Below are positions 1 through 11,597 of a stretch of DNA of 64,000 nt, piece after piece. Positions within the stretch are counted from its first letter, which is position 1, and each line of letters begins with the position of its first letter. The notes beneath the pieces are model-generated. The model was not told the DNA's origin, did not search any database, and saw nothing but the letters and a program-made list of their open reading frames with translations. The translations under genes and the position numbers were made by a program. Where the stretch lies: NCBI GenBank assembly GCA_943737045.1, contig CALSFV010000235.1, forward strand, positions 248,001 to 312,000, read 5' to 3'. The DNA is from Parapristionchus giblindavisi. Its lineage: Eukaryota; Nematoda; Chromadorea; Rhabditida; Diplogasteridae.

Positions 1-80
1 GATGAAACGTGATTTCAATGGGCAGAAAGTTTTCAACCAGTTTAAACGTTCCCCCCATTCAAACTGATCTTTGATCTCAG

Positions 81-3000
81 ATTGGCTTCGGATTGTTCGC
101 GGTTACGCGGAGAGCTACGCGCCGTGCGTCAGTCGGACGAGGCGGCTCGGTTGCACGCGACCAACTGCGCCAACGGAGAGAAGAACGCGCTCGCGGAGTG
201 TAGTCAGCTGAAGGGACGACTGGAGCAGATGATGAATAAGTGGGCGGAATTTAATTATTTAATTAGTTGATTAATTTTAAAAATAATTATTTAATACTAC
301 AATTTGTTTTACAATATCTCGCGCCGAACTTACCGAGCTACCTATGGAATATATCACACTATCTGAGAGAATTCATCAACTGAATTTTTTTTTTGTATTG
401 ACGAAAAATGGATTTTTCTGTTTTATGTATGATATTTACAGGTTCCATGAGTGGAGTTCACTGGTACTTGGAAATTCCTTCCAATTGAAAATTCGCTTAA
501 GGGGGTTCGTTTGGTGTGGATTGGCGACGTTTCCTAAAAAGTTTATTTCGAATCCAATCGATTCGGGAGTGGGCGTAATCGACTCCTTGGATAATTCTAA
601 GAAACTATGGCCGAGGGGAGTTTTCGATCAAAGGTCAACGAACGCTGGAATTGAAAAAAATTTACATTAAATTAATTATCACTATTTTCCCATGGCGAAC
701 TACAATTTTTTATTTGCTTAATAGCTTCTACATATCATAACACATCTTCAATTTAAAAAGTATAATTTTAAAAAAAATACAAGTTTGTGAACGAATCAAT
801 TATGTTTGTTGAACTCAATTATGGTGAGGATTGGCGACGTTTCCTAATCGATTATCCTTGGTTTTTTCTGCTAGTTTCATGCGTATTTCAACGCCATGAC
901 CGAGGAATTTCACTATTCATCCTCTATTACTCGCCGGTGGTTTCATTTTCGTTAAAATAAAAATATAATTGCGCATCTCTCCCTTTTCCACACTGTATCG
1001 CCCAATTGTACATACTGTAATCATATGATCTCTAATAGTAGGACTCCCAGCGAAAGATTACCTGGATTATTTTTTAAAATTTCTTTAAACGTTTTAAGTG
1101 TATAATAAATGAAGTTTATGTCATTTTCGCCCACTTTCGAAGGATCATAACGCTTTCAAGAGCGAAGATATTGTGCGATTTTCGCTAATATTATTCTACT
1201 CATACGGGAACATATTTTACTGTAAAGAGAAGACATTGCACTGTGTTCACAAAAAACAGAAAGTGACAATTCGCTTCTTTAAGCGTGAATGCAAAATATA
1301 TTTTTATTTTAACGAAAATGAAACCACCGGCGAGTAATAGAGGATGAATAGTGAAATACCTCGGTCATGGCGTTGAAATACGCATGAAACTAGCAGAAAA
1401 AAACCAAGAATAATCGATTAGGAAACGTCGCCAATCCTCACCATAATTGAGTTCAACAAACATAATTGATTCGTTCACAAACTTGTAATTTTTTTAAAAA
1501 TTATACTTTTTAAATTGAAGATGTGTTATGATATGTAGAAGCTATTAAGCAAATAAAAAATTGTAGTTCGCCATGGGAAAATAGTGATAATTAATTTAAT
1601 GTAAATTTTTTTTCCAATTCCAGCGTTCGTTGACCTTTGATCGAAAAACTCCACTTGGCAATAGTTTCTTAGAATTATCTAAGGAGTCGATTACGCCCAC
1701 TCCTGAATCGATTGCATTCGAAATAAACTTTTTAGGAAACGTCGCCAAACCACACCAAACGAACCCCCTTAAGCGAATTTTCAATTGGAAGGAATTTCCA
1801 AGTACCAGTGAACTACACTCATGGAACCTGTAATTATCATACATAAAACAGAAAAATCCATTTTTCGTCGATACCGCACATATGTGTATTTTCAAAGATA
1901 GCGTGATATATAGTGTCGTTCTTTTTTTCCTTTTTTTGTATTATTTATTCATAACAGGAAATGGGAAATGGTTCTTGAGTGCATTTCTTTGCTGTTTTAT
2001 TAGGGATATGCGGTATCTGAAATATCTCTAAAAGACTAAAGAAGAAGAAATTTAGAGCAATTTTCCCCTGTCCCTTGTGCACGATTAGATAAATGTACCC
2101 GATGATTTGGTGCTTCCCCACATTTATGTAAGCGAACTGATTCGAGGATGTTCAATTTTTTGTTTGGCCATAAATCGTAATTATAACTTATCTGGACCCC
2201 CGAAGCGCGTAATGAGTAAATACCGTTTCAGGATCTCGTCGCTGGAGCGTCAGCGGGACGCGGAGCGCGCCGCTACGCTCGCGGCTGAGCGGAAGACGGC
2301 GGAAGCGGTGACGCGAGCGGCCGATCTGGAGAAGGAACTACTGCACGAGCGGAGGGAGCGCAAGAGTGAGCGCGCCAATGGTGTCAAGAGGTACGGTAGA
2401 TAACTGGGTTACTGTAGATCTGGAATAGGATTACTGTAGTCTTATATCTGATTATTGATCATCTCTGCTCAGGTCCGAAACCGTATCCGAAGCGCTACTA
2501 CGGGAGAAAGAAGCGGCATGGGAGCGCGAGGCGGAGCGGTTGCGAACGGATTCGATGACCAAGGTGTGTACTGAGATATTGATTGATCATTTATTGATTT
2601 ATTGATCTTATTCCGTATGGCTATCCATGAATGTTGGCAAATCGTTTGCCCGCAAACATGACGTCACATCCGTAGGTGGAGGTGTTTGCCAAAACTCCTC
2701 CCGCTACGCTTGTGACGTCACGTTAGTCTGCAAACGGTTTGTCAACGTTCATGGATACCTCCTCTGTTCTTGCCTGTTGATTACTGGTTTCGTCGCTTTA
2801 ATTAGAGGACACGCTGTTTCATAGATTTGTTATACGGAGTTTAGGTCCAACCGTTATTAGTATCTATTTATTGATTGATTAATCAATCGATTTTGATTTA
2901 TGAATTCAGGACGTAGTCATTCTCGAGATGCAGGCAGAGTTGGTGAAGCTGCGGGCAGCTGCCAAGTCTGCCTCTGACAACGAGGTATGCTGTAGTTGTA

Positions 3001-5393
3001 TTTATTGATTGATTTTTGTTCCTGACTTCGGTTGGGACTTATCTGAATCATACACTCTCTGTCAGAATAATCATCGATGAAGAGACTATTGAAATGATAT
3101 TGATTAATATTGATGTATAGATTATTGATTGATATATTGATTGAGCTAATAATAATAATCGTCATCCATCTCAGGAACTTCGTGTGGAAGTGCAGTTGCT
3201 TCGTGACAAGACCGATCATCTGGAGAAGTCACTGGCGGAGGAGAACAAACTGAAGCAGGAGCTCTTTCGAGCACTGCGAAGCACGAGGACCGCGTCAGGA
3301 AAGCGTGAGTGGTACTGGCCCTCTTGAGGGCTGGGGGAACTAGGCAGTGACTAAATGGAAACTGAATAGTGACTAAGTAGACTAGACTATAATTGCAGTG
3401 ATATGAACTAGGCAGTGACTAAATAGAAACTGAATAATGACTAAATAGAGTAAACTAGAATAGCAGTGATTAAATAGGAACTAGGCAGTGACTTAAAGGC
3501 GCACCAAGAGCTTTTTTTTAACTATCCGCTCTCGCAACGCTATCTCGCTTTCTTTCTCTACGAAAGAGTGCTGCCAGAGCGGAGGGTAAAATTGTCTCGG
3601 GATGTACTTTGAATACTTTATAGTCGCTAAATCGGCTAGACTAGAATACACTCTTCGAAAGAAGTATTTTTTGTCGCCGGATAGCCCATTTGAAAGCCAA
3701 GATCTCCTCTTGCCTGTTGATTACCAGTTTCGTCACTTTAATTAGGGTTTATAGCTTTTGGTGATTTTGTTACGGCTGACGTACTTCATGTATTCGAAAA
3801 AACGTACTTGTATGCTCATGATGCTGACCATATATTATTGGCGCCCTCATAAGAATTTTTTATATAGTGGGTCGATTTTCGAAAGATGGTTTAGAAAAAT
3901 CTTTTTTTCGCTTAAATTGCAATCCTCCGCATAAAAAATGAGCCGTATATTGTGGAGCTATCCTCGCACATTATGAGGGTATGAAAATGTATAATCATGA
4001 TGATGTTCACCACTGATTATCGTGATGTCTCTACATTCAGAGGCGTACGACGTGGCGTCAAAGATGACGTCACCCCATCAGTCACCGACGCCTAGCGGAT
4101 ACGCGGCGCCCGAGCCTATCGCGCCCTCCGACGCCGACTCCGCCCACTTTCCCGGATCCAAGATGTAATGCACTGTTACATTTGCCTTGCGTGTCTACGC
4201 CGTAACCCCCTCCGTCGCCTCTCCGGCGTGACGGAGGGGGTTACGGCGTAGACACGTAAGGCAAATGTAACGATGCATAAGTATCCAAGACGCGTGGTTA
4301 CGGTATAAGGTTGTTGTTGAGAGATCAAAGTTGATCATCTACAGTATACTCGTAGAGTATGGGGTGGCAGAGTTTAGGAGGATACTGTAGAAATACATGT
4401 GTTACTGTATAAGTCGCTTTAAAGGAAAGATCAAAGACCACCTACCGTAATCTTTTCTCATCATTCAGTTCGTACTCCTTCTCCTCTCCATCGCCCTCAT
4501 CGTTTCTGTCGAATGGCGAGCACACCCTCTTCGAGCCCTTTCCGTTGCCCTCAAAGCAGTCACCCGTCTATCCCACCACTCCCGTCGAGGATGATCCATT
4601 CTACTCCAATTGTGGTACGGTATCTATCGATCTCTGTCCAAGCCTTTGGGGTACGGTATCTATTGATCTTTGTCTAAGCTTTTGGGGTACGGTATCTATT
4701 GATCTTTGTCTAAGCCTTTGGGGTACGGTATCTATTGATCTTTGTCTAAGCTTTTGGGGTACGGTATCTATTGATCTTTGTCTAAGCCTTTGGGGTACGG
4801 TATCTATTGATCTTTGTCTAAGCTTTTGGGGTACGGTATCAATTGATATTTGCCTAAGCTTTTGGTGTACGGTATCTATTGATCTTTGTCTAAGCTTTTG
4901 GGGTACGGTATCTATTGATCTTTGTCTAAGCTTTTGGGGTACGGTATCTATTGATCTTTGTCTAAGCCTTTGGGGTACGGTATCTATTGATCTTTGTCTA
5001 AGCTTTTGGGGTACGGTATCTATTGATCTTTGTCTAAGCTTTTGGGGTACGGTATCTATTGATCTTTGTCTAAGCTTTTGGGGTACGGTATCTATTCATC
5101 TTTGTCTAAGCCTTTGGGGTACGGCATCTATTGATCTTTGTCTAAGCCTTTGGGGTACGGTATCTATTGATCTTTGTCTAACCAACCTTTTACTCTTCTG
5201 TCTACGGACTATTTGAACGGCCTTGAACATACCCTAATTCGCGCATTGCCTTGGTTTTGTACATTCTTTTTATCGATCTATTTCTTTGCTATCTGTCTCT
5301 TTCTAGATGCCACTAATTGGAAAAATAACTTTTCCTTTATTTTCAGGCAAATTTGGCGCTCCGTCACCTGCCTCCTCTCGTTCACCATCATAG
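81..5393 (+). CDS. maco-1: Macoilin, C-terminal part (5' end lies before the window)
   Basis: Macoilin is a multi-pass ER membrane protein of neurons with a long cytoplasmic coiled-coil tail (known from the family). Only the tail is here. Exons: 81-239, 2232-2390, 2473-2563, 2910-2984, 3175-3304, 4041-4164, 4469-4614 and 5347-5393, ending in TAG; every junction keeps phase. The first five exons encode heptad-rich, Arg/Glu/Ala-rich coiled coil with segments such as ISSLERQRDAERAA. The fifth exon has DKTDHLEKSLAEENKLK followed by QELFRALR, which matches from memory the conserved block before the macoilin C-terminus. The last three exons are a Ser/Pro-rich tail (SPVYPTTPVEDDPF, then SPASSRSPS and stop). 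The donor at 240 (GTGGGC) is weak but fixes the phase. Family assignment is fairly sure; the N-terminal membrane part cannot be checked. Confidence 0.8.
344..1905. mobile_element. Foldback element in macoilin intron
   Basis: A large inverted repeat with arms at about 344-966 and 1300-1905 and a loop of about 330 bases. For example, the sequence around 826-960 reappears reverse-complemented at 1305-1440, with few differences. The open frames at 344-670 and 1596-1895 are mirror images of each other and are not genes. No transposase is visible, so this is a non-autonomous foldback or MITE. The outermost ends are blurred and no clear target duplication was read. Confidence 0.8.
2626..2760. mobile_element. 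CRE-MITE copy (ATCCATGAACGTTGGCAAAC family)
   Basis: Palindromic element of about 135 bases in a macoilin intron. The ends read ATCCATGAATGTTGGCAAA and its complement, and each arm carries a TGACGTCA palindrome (near 2660 and 2713). The same family recurs at 29983-30112, 40396-40525 and 55963-56098, with a relative at 10655-10792. Confidence 0.8.
3336..3500. repeat. Short imperfect tandem repeat
   Basis: Intronic repeat built on GAACTAGGCAGTGACTAAAT and the related AAACTGAATAGTGACTAAAT, about five imperfect copies. No coding potential. Confidence 0.6.
3497..3602. mobile_element. TTAA-flanked AGGCACAC MITE, diverged copy
   Basis: Begins after TTAA with AGGCGCACCAAGAGC, has CCGCTCTCGCAAC in one arm and GCCAGAGCGGAG in the other, and fits the palindromic AGGCACACCCCGAGC family that recurs in the window (12291, 31250, 41663, 51486, 53420, 54020, 54609). 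The right end is diverged. Confidence 0.6.
4170..4276. repeat. Near-perfect hairpin next to a splice donor
   Basis: Inverted repeat with arms of about 47 bases and a loop of about 13. The arm includes TACGCCGTAACCCCCTCCGT and its exact complement. It lies in the macoilin intron starting 5 bases after the donor at 4165. Its size and TGCA-like flanks suggest a small MITE. Confidence 0.75.
4614..5182. repeat. 36-bp minisatellite that repeats the 5' splice site
   Basis: Fifteen complete 36-base units plus a partial one, each starting GGTACGGTATCTATTGATCT. The array begins exactly at the exon/intron border (exon end 4614, donor 4615), so each unit carries a near copy of the donor GTACGGTAT. Because 36 is divisible by 3, the array is also open in the exon's frame and yields a 12-residue repeat (GTVSIDLCLSFW type), which is probably not translated. 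Confidence 0.9.
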
Positions 5394-7473
5394 ATAATCG
5401 ATAATCGATCGTATATCGATCGATTATCGATCCCGATGGGCAGTCGACCTCTTCATCGCCCCGTTATTTAGTTGATGGTATCCACAGTACACGAACTCCC
5501 ACCACGATTGTTTGTTGCTTGTAGCCCCGCCCCCGTTGATTACGGTAGTATTGTTGAGCCTCGCCCCCACTCTTTTCACTCTCATAATCATGTTTCCTTT
5601 CTATCTATCTCTTCACCCGCCATGTACACTACATTCGTATCTCATCCCCAAAGCACACTGAACCATTGACTATCGATCGATTCTCTAGATTATCGATTGA
5701 TTCTCTAGATTATCGATTGATTCTCTAGTTTATCGATTGATTCTGTAGATTATCGATTTATTGCCACGCCTTTCTTTGCCAGCCTTTCGTCAGCACTCCC
5801 AAAAAGAGATCGATCTTAATTTGTTTTTAAACATTTTATTTATTTATCATTTCAATTCTTCTGGTGAAAATCAATCATAACAAACGCGCACATACATTCG
5901 GTTACTGTTTTTTGTCGTTCTGTCGTTGTCCGAGCCCTCTTGCCCTACTGTATTTATCGATTAGTTTCCTGTAATATTATTGATTGACTGACCCTAAAAT
6001 ATCGATTGATAGCACCCCGATACCCTTATTTTCTAATGCGTTTGGTCTCGAGCATACCCTCACATTCTATCGATTGATTAATTATGATTAATTATTATTA
6101 CTGTAATATCTGGTTTATTATCAAAGTATCTCTAGTCGATGTTGCAAAACCGGAAGAAAGTCAGTTGTCGATCAGACTTACCGTACCCGCTGCTCCCATT
6201 TGCATACCGTTTTCTTTCTCCTGTATGTTGGTCTCATCTTCTGTCTTTTGCCTCCCAAAGCATGTCTTTGTATATTTAGTTAGGCTCCGCCGCTTTCGAT
6301 ACATAATTGTAAGTAATTAAGCAGATTATTGATTGATCGATCGATCGATTGATGCATGATAGATTATTTGATCCCCCGTGACCACTTTCCCTGCTTTTAT
6401 TATTATTTAATTATATTGTGTGCTTTATATTTGATTTTGTGTGTAAAAAATCAATATTTATCAGCATTCTTTCGTCCATAATTCTCGCCATTCCGTCCCT
6501 AATACGACCGCTTATTATAATAATATCGATTGATTATTGATTGTCTGCCTGTCGGAGTACTGTAGCCTCTATTTTGATCCTGTGGATTACTGTAGTCCCT
6601 AGACCACGCCCCCGTTCCCTCAATTCACCTTCATATTGTCAATTCTGTTCGTCGATTCTAGTCACACCACCCCTCTCATCCCTTGTGTATGTGTGCGCGT
6701 GCGAATATCGAGTACTACTTTTCCCAAAATACACCACAATGGTGCGCACCCACCCTCACCACACACCGTAACCCGATAGATATCGCGCCCATTATCATTC
6801 CTATAATAAGTATAGTGTGCTTAAATTCTCATTGTCCTTATCATCAAACTACTAATACCAGCTATATTGTTATGATCAGATCTTATCGATTTCCTCTCAC
6901 CCTGTTACCGTCAGTAGCCCTCTTTATCAGACACGCCCAATCCCTTTAAGGCCCTAAAATGCGAGCATACAGCTGATGTTCTTCTTCACACACGTTCTAC
7001 ATAGTATTGATCTCTGAGCTAATCCGCAAAACGTGTCAGACCCTCCCCCTGCCCACACATAGTTGCATACTACTGTACCATGCCCCGCCCCCTCCCCACA
7101 TTCGTTGGCCCCGCCCACACTCTTAATTATCGATTGTTTTGATTCACGTTCGTGATGGCATTAAAGCATTAGCAATCAATCAATAATGTGTTTGTGAGCA
7201 TATGAGATTGTTATAATCGATCAAGTGATGATATCTGACTCGAAGGAAGGAGTACGGTAGATGATTGGGAATATTGATTTTTGTTGATTTTTATTATCAC
7301 GTACATCTTTCATCTAAAGGAGACTAACGTTAGTGTGGTGTTGAAGACGGGATATTTATTGATTAATATCGATTAGTTATCTATTAATCATTAATGATAA
7401 TATTGATATGAATCAATGATGACAGTATTAAGTAATTATCGGATATTATTGATTAGTTACCCATCAATCGATA
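5394..7473. other. Intergenic region between macoilin and THOC3 copy 1
   Basis: Holds the presumed macoilin 3' UTR, a short ATCGATTGATTCTCTAG-type tandem repeat (about 5674-5760) and the upstream region of THOC3. From about 6312 onward it is duplicated at 12990-14144, showing that the upstream region was copied together with the gene. No credible ORF was seen; the short open frames lack splice or codon support. Confidence 0.7.
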
Positions 7474-7889
7474 ATGGTGGTGGAACGCTCGCGTCGAATG
7501 GTTGCTCGTGGCACGAGTCTCGAGGATTTTGTCGACTACTTCGCGTCGAACAAGCGTATCCGACCCTTCGAATTGCAGGTATACGGTAGTGAGGGGGATT
7601 ACGGTATGTTATAGTAGTGAGGCGACACTACTGTATTCAGATGCTATATTGTGTGATTAAGGCACACGTTTTTGAATACGCAAGTATTTTTGAACACTGG
7701 TAACGGCTGTATCGACTAATGCGAGCCTACTTGGGTGTATATCAACAAATCGAAACGAGAATTCACCGGGATGCGCTGTGATTTTGCAGCAAACTGCGTT
7801 TGTTGATCTTTGATCTTTTGCAGTCACAGAGGAGCTACTCCCAAATAGACGGTTCTTCGCGCTACGGTGGATCGGTAAGTTTTTTTATA

Positions 7890-7920
<31 letters not shown>

Positions 7921-10900
7921 TTATTTTAAAATGTATACATTTACTTATGTTCAGTCCTCCACGACCAACAACATGCTGTACTCGGTGTCGTGGAACTGCG
8001 ATGGAACTCAGGTGTGTTTTAATTAAATAAATAATAATAATAATAATAATAATAACAATGACCATAACTGTGACGTTTTCCTTCACTTTCAATTACGGCT
8101 TTCACACCAAGAATGATTGAGAGATTTATTTATATATGATTTCTCTTCCACCAGAAAACACCTGGTTGAATATACATAATAATAGTAATTCGTTCAATTG
8201 AACGCATCGGGGAATCGATATATGTCCTTCGCTTTGAGGTTGAAAAAGTCTGAGGTTGATGCTTTGGTGGCCAGATACTAATTTATTATTATTCTTTAAA
8301 AAATATTTATGAATAGGAAACTTCGAAAACGACGAAAAATAATAATATTATCGTTATTATTTATTTATTTTCATTTAAAATTTATTAATGATTCAAGATC
8401 GCCACGGGCTCGCAAGACAAGATCGTATCTGTGGGAACGTTTGACATCTCTGGAAAGGTAATATTAATAATATGGATAATAAAATTTTTCTGTTAAAAAA
8501 CGAGTAACGAGTTACTAGGATTAGCAATCTTGTATCTTCTACCCAACGATTAAGTTGATGTTGTGAAGCATGAGTGTGACTGGTTCACTGTGTTCCCAGA
8601 GAGCGAGCGAGAGAGAGAGCGAGAGAGAGAGAGATTAAGCAGATCGAAAGTGAGAGGGAGTACGCAAAAGTGAGAGAATGCAGGCGGTTAAAGTTCACCA
8701 TGGCGTATTATACCGTAACTTTTGGCGTTTTGCCAAGTTTTCGATGACCGCTCTCTGTATTGGAAACGCTGTGACTGGTTGACGCTGATTTAATCGTTAT
8801 GCTTATAGTTCCGCCAGACGCTCTGCGGCACCACACACATGGAATCCGTCAATAAGGTAAGTAGATCAGGGACTTATGATCAGGGTTATATGGATTATCG
8901 ATTAATTGATTGGTTACTTACCGTAATATCAGAGAATATTGATTAGTCAATCTCGTAGCATGATGTCTTGATAGAGTGCTTTAATCATTGCCTACCATGG
9001 GCTGTTAAATTATTGATTTTTGCGTAATTATCGATTAATCGATTGTAGATCGCATGGCATCCGTCCAATCCCTCATTGCTAGCGTCCGCGTCCGCCGACC
9101 GCTCCGTATGCATATGGGACACGCGGCAGAAGAACGCGAAACCTGGAAGGATTTCCACTAAAGGTACTGTAGGTAGGGGATGAAGGAGGTGTACTGTAGG
9201 CTTCTCAAAACAGAGTTTCTAACCCTTCCTTGATGTGCAGTCTGGCAATGTGCCAAATTTAAAATTCAAACTCAATGTACACTTTTCCACTTATTTTGAA
9301 AATCTGTGCTAGCTCTTTTATTTAACGTTGCCATTGATATATTCGATCAGTCATTATCGATTGACTTAATTCATAATCAATATCCACAACCCCTACCATA
9401 TCCCATCGTTCAGCCGCGTCAACAAGCGTTTCGTGGTCGCCGTGTGGTCAGTACCTCGTGGTCGGAGACAAGGACGAGCGACTGTCCCTGATTGAGGGAC
9501 GCACATTCTCCATCGGAAAGGTATACGGTAGCTCTGTCTCTCGAATTACGGTTACGGTATTCGAATAACTGTTACTGTAACCGGTATAACAGAATATATT
9601 GTGAACTTGGAGATACTGTGGTAACAGCAGATTATTCCCAGTTTACGTTCGAGTGGATACTATGGTCGTACTGTATTATTGATTGATTTATTTATCGATT
9701 GTCCATTCAGACGGTGGACTTCAATCGTCTCGAGGTGAACGAGTTCGTGTACGACCACACGGGTAACCATCTCATCGTGGCACTCGGATCGGGCAAGATG
9801 GGCATTGTTGAGTGAGTAGTTCGTTTTAGAGTGATATGGAAAAATTCGTGGCACTCGGATCTGGCAAGATGGGCATTGTGGAGTGAGTAGTTCGTTTTAG
9901 AGTGATGTGGAAAAATTCGTGGCTCTCGGATCGGGCAAGATGGGCATTGTGGAGTGAGTAGTTCGTTTTAGAGTGATGTGGAAAATTGTATTTACTTCAA
10001 CAATACTTTAAATCATATACACGCATTGCGTTGAGATTTACAACATCTTTGATATGACTACAGTATCCTACAAGTCGGTGGATCGATAATTATTGTAATT
10101 ACAGTATGCCCGACTTTGTATGCTCTCGCACGATTCAGGCGCATTCTCCACAGTCGAGCTGCATCTCGGTGAGCCAGAATTTTGATTTATGCTCTTTTCG
10201 TCTACGCGTATTATCTTTTGTTGGGTAAACGCGTTATATGTTGCAATTGAAACACGATTTGTGCGAGGGGGGGGGGCTAATCATGCATTTCATACCCTCA
10301 CATTGTGAGGATCGACCCACTGTATATGGCCATAGGTCGAAAAGTATGTTGCAAACTACCAAGCCTGACCGGATTTGAGCCAAAATTTCACAAAAATCGA
10401 AAAATCTGACCGGATTTTAAGCCAAATTTTCACAAAAATCGAAAAACATGACCGGATTTTGAGCCAAATTTGCCAAAAATCGAAAAACCTGACCGGATTT
10501 TGAAAACCGATAACCTAGCTATTCGACCTATGTATATGGCTCATTTTCCCGATCGACCCTCTATATAAAGCTCATTTTTTTATGCGAAAGATTACACTTT
10601 AAGAGAACAATAATGAATTTTCTAGATCGACCCACTATATAAAATGATCCGTGGCCGTATGCAAGAACAACGGGAAAACCGTTTTCCGGGAAAATGTCAC
10701 GTAATTAGCGTAGGCGGAGGATTTTTGGAAAACGCCTCCGCCTACGCTAATGACGTCACATTTTCCGGGAAAACGGTTCTTGCATACTGCCTCCGGTGAG
10801 GTCGCCGAAAATGTATCACGCTAATCCAACTGTAATCACCTTTTGGATTGCCAATCAATATTGCTCACTAGCATTGAGAATATATTGATGAAGGGTATCT

Positions 10901-11597
10901 AGCCACCAATTAATCAATAATTTGTGGATTACTGTAGATAGCGATCTCCGCGTCGGGAGATCGTCTGGCGGTGGGCGCATCGGATGCGCTCTGCTCCATC
11001 TGGGACACGACGGACCTCATCTGTGATAGGGTCATCTCGAGGTACGGTAGTACATTGATTTATTGATTTATTGATCCATTTATTTATTGCATATGGTTAA
11101 ATATGCCAGTACCATAGCAGTACTGTATATCGTACATTCAGACTGGACTACATGATTCGTGCGGTATCATTCTCACACGACGGACTGCTACTGGCAGTGG
11201 GCAGCGAGGACCATACGGTAGATGTGGCCTACGTCGAAGATGGATCGAGGTACGGTAGGGATACGGTACCCGGGGTACGGTAGCAAGTGAGATACAGTTG
11301 TCTGTGATCATTGGTACTGTAGGGTACGGTAGCAAGTGTGATTCGGTAGTCTGTGGTCGTGGGGATTAGAGCAACATGGGTTATGCTAGCTGAATGTAGT
11401 TTTTTTGTGGATCAAAGTACTTTATTGATCTTGGCTTACGATACTCAACTTTCAGGGTTGCGGGCGTGGCCACTGATTCAGAGACATACTCTATAGCTTG
11501 GCATCCGCGTGCGCACTTGCTCGCTCTCGCGTGCGGATCCTCCTCTGACTCGCGGAGAGACTCGCGCCTCAAGGTCTACGGATTCCCAAGTACCTGA
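7474..11597 (+). CDS. thoc-3: THO complex subunit 3 (THOC3/TEX1 WD40 protein), copy 1, intact
   Basis: THOC3 is the seven-bladed WD40 subunit of THO, which couples transcription to mRNA export in the nucleus (family knowledge). Exons: 7474-7578, 7824-7874, 7955-8011, 8398-8457, 8809-8856, 9049-9163, 9414-9520, 9711-9811, 10105-10168, 10938-11041, 11142-11249 and 11456-11597 (TGA). They join in phase to 353 aa, close to the human protein (about 351). WD-type blades are visible: VSWNCDGTQIATGSQD, IAWHPSNPSLLASASADRSV with CIWDTR, VSWSPCGQYLVVGDKD, FVYDHTGNHLIVALGSG, ISASGDRLAVGASD with CSIWDTTD, VSFSHDGLLLAVGSED, and IAWHPRAHLLALACGS. ATG 7474 begins MVVERSRRMVARGT and leads directly into the frame. 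Exon 4 uses a TTCAAG (AAG) acceptor, conserved in the other copies. This is the only copy with no lesion. Confidence 0.9.
8578..8640. repeat. GA-rich simple repeat
   Basis: Run of GAGCGAGCGAGAGAGAGAGC type in intron 4 of THOC3 copy 1, beside diverged MITE sequence. Confidence 0.7.
9775..9990 (+). repeat. Tandem repeat of the exon 8 end and its donor
   Basis: The last 40 bases or so of exon 8, its GTGAGT donor and about 30 intron bases are repeated about three times with a period of 70-72 bases in copy 1. Copies 2-4 have two repeats. The first donor (9812) gives the normal frame; using a later one would run into the in-frame TGA of the first unit. Confidence 0.85.
10360..10510. repeat. About 43-bp tandem repeat in intron 9
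   Basis: Three to four copies of a unit containing TGACCGGATTTTGAGCCAAA followed by AAAAATCGAAAA. It lies inside a larger mobile-looking stretch with TCGACCCACTATATA motifs that also resembles 3840-3990 in the macoilin gene. Confidence 0.75.
10655..10792. mobile_element. Palindromic MITE related to the CRE-MITE
   Basis: Inverted repeat beginning GTATGCAAGAACAACGGGAA and ending in the near complement, with TAGCGTAGGCGGAGG in one arm and a TGACGTCA palindrome near 10750. It lies in intron 9 of THOC3 copy 1. Confidence 0.75.

Noticed and set aside
344..1895. Mirrored frames of about 100 codons
   Set aside because: Opposite arms of one foldback; neither is a gene.
4545..5216. 223-codon repeat protein with a 12-residue unit
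   Set aside because: It is read-through of the intron minisatellite; the acceptor at 5346 and the conserved C-terminal exon support splicing.
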